Of a stretch of 5,824 bases of DNA, positions 3,726-5,824 are shown piece by piece. Origin of the DNA: Candidatus Sodaliphilus fimicaballi (GTDB lineage: Bacteria; Bacteroidota; Bacteroidia; Bacteroidales; Muribaculaceae); assembly GCA_018065165.1 (NCBI GenBank), contig JAGHTV010000079.1:1-5824 (forward strand). Direction: 5' to 3'. The stretch's first letter is position 1. The number at the start of each line of letters is the position of its first letter. Under the pieces are notes generated by a model. That model did no database searches. It saw only the letters and a program-made list of their open reading frames with translations, and was not told the DNA's origin. A program made the position numbers and the translations under genes.

Positions 3726-5824
3726 ATGAAACGCTCAAGAGTGAACCATATATGGACGGCTTTAATGGCATTGGTAATCATACCGATGGCAATATCGTGT
3801 AGCTCTACCAAGCACGTCCCCGACGGCAAACTCTTGCTTGATAATGTAAAAATCAATGTCAACGACAACAAGCGTTCAGTCGAGTCGGCCGAGTTGTTCA
3901 ACTACCTGCGTCAAACGCAAAACCACAAGGTATTGGGCGGACTTAAGCTCCAATTGGCACTTTACAACATGTCGGGTCACGACAGCACCAACTGGTTCAA
4001 CCGCTGGATTCAGCGTGTGGGTACTCCGCCGGTCATCTACGACTCTACGCTCACCGTTGCTAGTGCCAACCAGTTGCACACAGCCCTCAAGAATCGTGGC
4101 TACATGAACAACGAGGTTACCTACAATGTGCAGCGCGACAGCGCCCACAAGAAGGCCCGCGTCAACTACGACATCACCCTTAACGAGCCTTATTACATCT
4201 CGTCAATCGCTTACAACATCGACAACGATACGCTCAGCGACATCATACTCAGCGACTCGGCCAACTTCCCTATCAAGGTGGGGGCATTGCTCGACCGCAA
4301 CAAGCTGGATGTGTGGCGCCAGAGTATTACCGAGAATCTCCGCAATCACGGCTACTATGCCTTCAACAAGGATTATGTGACCTTTACTGCCGATACTGCT
4401 GCTGGCTCGCGTGCCGTCGACATCACGCTCAATACTATGGCTCCCTACAAGAGCGAGCGTATGCCATATTACACATCGCACAAGCCTTTCTATGTACGCA
4501 AGGTTACCTATGTGACTGGCTTTGACCCAGTGCTCATGCACGACGGCTACTTTGGCACCGATACCATCCACTACAACGACCTCGTGATTATGACCAACGA
4601 GGACAGCTACTTGCGCAACTCGATTATCGACGAGTGCAACTATATCGAGCCGGGAAAACAATACAACGCCGACGATGTCAACCGCACCTATAAGGCTCTG
4701 GGCCGACTCAATGTGATAAAATTCATCAACATCGACCTGCAGCCGGTAGGGGAGGTCGATGGCAAGATATGGCTCGATGCCTATGTGCTCTTGTCACGCG
4801 ACAAGTCGCAGTCGTTCTCGGTTTCGCTCGAGGGTACCAATAGCGAGGGTGACCTGGGATTTGGTCTAGGTCTGGACTATCGTCACCGCAACCTGCTCAA
4901 GGGTTCTGAGACGCTCAATGCCAAGTTCCGCATGAACTACGAGAGCCTCTCGGGCGACCTCAGTGGCCTCATCAACAACAACTACAGCGAGTATGTAGGC
5001 GAGGTGGGATTGTCTTACCCCAAGTTCAAGTTCCCATTGCTCAAGCAGAGTTTCAAACGCAAGATTCAGGCTTCTACCGAGCTTGCCACCAGTTTCAACT
5101 ATCAGGAGCGTCCCGAGTACACCCGCATCATTGCCGGTGCTGGCTGGCGTTATCAGTGGAGCGAGCAGTCACAGCAGCAGCGTCACATCTTCAACCTGCT
5201 CGATCTCAACTATGTCTACTTGCCCAAGAGTCGCTCACACTTCCTCGACAGCATCTCTAACCCATTGCTGCGCTACTCTTATGAGGACCACTTCATCATG
5301 CGCATGGGTTACAACTACTATCGCACCAATAAGCGTGTCAACTCGCCGCTGACACAGCATTTTCAACCCAATGTCTACACCCTGCGTGCAGCATTTGAGA
5401 CTGCAGGCAATGTACTATATGGTATATCAAATCTTGTGGGGCAGAAACGCGAGGTCGACGACTCTTACAAAGTGTTTGGCATACGTTATGCCCAGTATGT
5501 CAAGGCCGAGGCCGACTATGCTATCACTCACAACTTTGACCCGCGCAACTCCATCGCCTTCCATGCTGGTGCAGGTGTGGCTGTTCCCTATGGCAACTCT
5601 ACCGTGCTGCCATTTGAGAAGCGTTTCTATGCCGGTGGTGCCAATGGCGTGCGTGGTTGGGGCGTGCGCACACTGGGTCCGGGTAGCTTCAACTCGTCTA
5701 ATTCGCAAAATAGTTTCATATATCAGTGTGGCGACATCCGTCTCGACCTTAACCTTGAGTATCGTGCCAAGTTGTTCTGGGTTATCGAGTTGGGCGCATT
5801 TATTGACGCTGGTAACATCTGGAC
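3726..5824 (+). CDS. tamL: BamA/TamA-family outer-membrane lipoprotein (TamL-like), 3' end cut off
   Basis: This open frame encodes about 699 residues and runs off the window. The N-terminus is a lipoprotein signal: basic MKRSR, a hydrophobic core (about 9-23), then AIS-Cys25, the predicted lipidated cysteine. CSSTKHVPDGKLLLDNV follows, which I recognise as the start typical of Bacteroidetes TamL proteins. Three POTRA-like segments are suggested by turn motifs: LKNRGYMNNEV (121-131), LRNHGYYAFNKDYV (205-218) and LGRLNVIKFINI (325-336). The Omp85 beta-barrel begins near residue 363, where GFGLGLDYRHRNLLKGSE matches the first strands. The loop-6 signature is GGANGVRGW (VRGW at 642-645). The role is inferred to be insertion or assembly of proteins or envelope components at the outer membrane; E. 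coli TamA is not a lipoprotein. The start at 3726 is the first ATG after an in-frame TAG (3705-3707), just downstream of a strong promoter match. The final barrel strands lie beyond 5824. The family is secure; the TamL subgroup is likely. Confidence 0.9.
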   Translation, partial: MKRSRVNHIWTALMALVIIPMAISCSSTKHVPDGKLLLDNVKINVNDNKRSVESAELFNYLRQTQNHKVLGGLKLQLALYNMSGHDSTNWFNRWIQRVGTPPVIYDSTLTVASANQLHTALKNRGYMNNEVTYNVQRDSAHKKARVNYDITLNEPYYISSIAYNIDNDTLSDIILSDSANFPIKVGALLDRNKLDVWRQSITENLRNHGYYAFNKDYVTFTADTAAGSRAVDITLNTMAPYKSERMPYYTSHKPFYVRKVTYVTGFDPVLMHDGYFGTDTIHYNDLVIMTNEDSYLRNSIIDECNYIEPGKQYNADDVNRTYKALGRLNVIKFINIDLQPVGEVDGKIWLDAYVLLSRDKSQSFSVSLEGTNSEGDLGFGLGLDYRHRNLLKGSETLNAKFRMNYESLSGDLSGLINNNYSEYVGEVGLSYPKFKFPLLKQSFKRKIQASTELATSFNYQERPEYTRIIAGAGWRYQWSEQSQQQRHIFNLLDLNYVYLPKSRSHFLDSISNPLLRYSYEDHFIMRMGYNYYRTNKRVNSPLTQHFQPNVYTLRAAFETAGNVLYGISNLVGQKREVDDSYKVFGIRYAQYVKAEADYAITHNFDPRNSIAFHAGAGVAVPYGNSTVLPFEKRFYAGGANGVRGWGVRTLGPGSFNSSNSQNSFIYQCGDIRLDLNLEYRAKLFWVIELGAFIDAGNIW

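Noticed and set aside
4203..4661. Minus-strand open frame of 152 codons
   Set aside because: It is antisense to the Omp85-family gene, has no promoter match, and its composition is that of a reverse-strand shadow.

Overview
The window looks like chromosomal DNA from a gut-type member of the order Bacteroidales (Prevotella, Muribaculaceae or Bacteroides relatives; I cannot name the genus). The evidence is threefold. Promoters match the Bacteroidetes pattern, with a TTTG-like -33 box, 19-20 bp, then a TAnnTTTG -7 box. Start codons are preceded by A-rich sequence without Shine-Dalgarno motifs. The genes themselves are also typical: a stand-alone pyrB-pyrI pair followed by a flavin reductase family gene and glyA, and a lipoprotein version of the Omp85/BamA fold.

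Layout. Positions 1-3580 are transcribed leftwards (minus strand). Transcription starts near 3568, passes through a structured leader with an intrinsic terminator (3426-3467), and then reads pyrB (3389-2478), a 132-base spacer made of a degenerate 8-bp tandem repeat, pyrI (2345-1890), a flavin reductase family gene (1888-1319, one base after pyrI) and glyA (1245-34), which also has a good promoter of its own. To the right, a divergent promoter near 3674-3704 drives a plus-strand gene from 3726 to the window edge. This gene encodes a BamA/TamA-family outer-membrane protein with a lipoprotein signal (TamL type). It is cut by the window end about 700 residues in.

Function. PyrB and PyrI are the catalytic and regulatory chains of aspartate transcarbamoylase, the committed step of pyrimidine synthesis. 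GlyA makes glycine and 5,10-methylene-tetrahydrofolate, which feeds purine and thymidylate synthesis, so the leftward cluster groups nucleotide and one-carbon supply. The flavin reductase family protein has no evident role in either pathway. The outer-membrane gene is a separate, divergently transcribed unit.

Most interesting points. (1) The pyrB leader combines a predicted 31-codon ORF that begins almost at the transcription start, a stop codon 2 nt before a terminator hairpin, and nested RNA helices. It resembles an attenuator of the E. coli pyrL type or a riboswitch-like element. (2) The pyrB-pyrI spacer is a phased 8-bp repeat. (3) glyA ends at an amber codon that is followed by eight more sense codons and a second amber. 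(4) A 9-bp perfect inverted repeat straddles the glyA core promoter. I saw no mobile element, CRISPR array, tRNA or rRNA.
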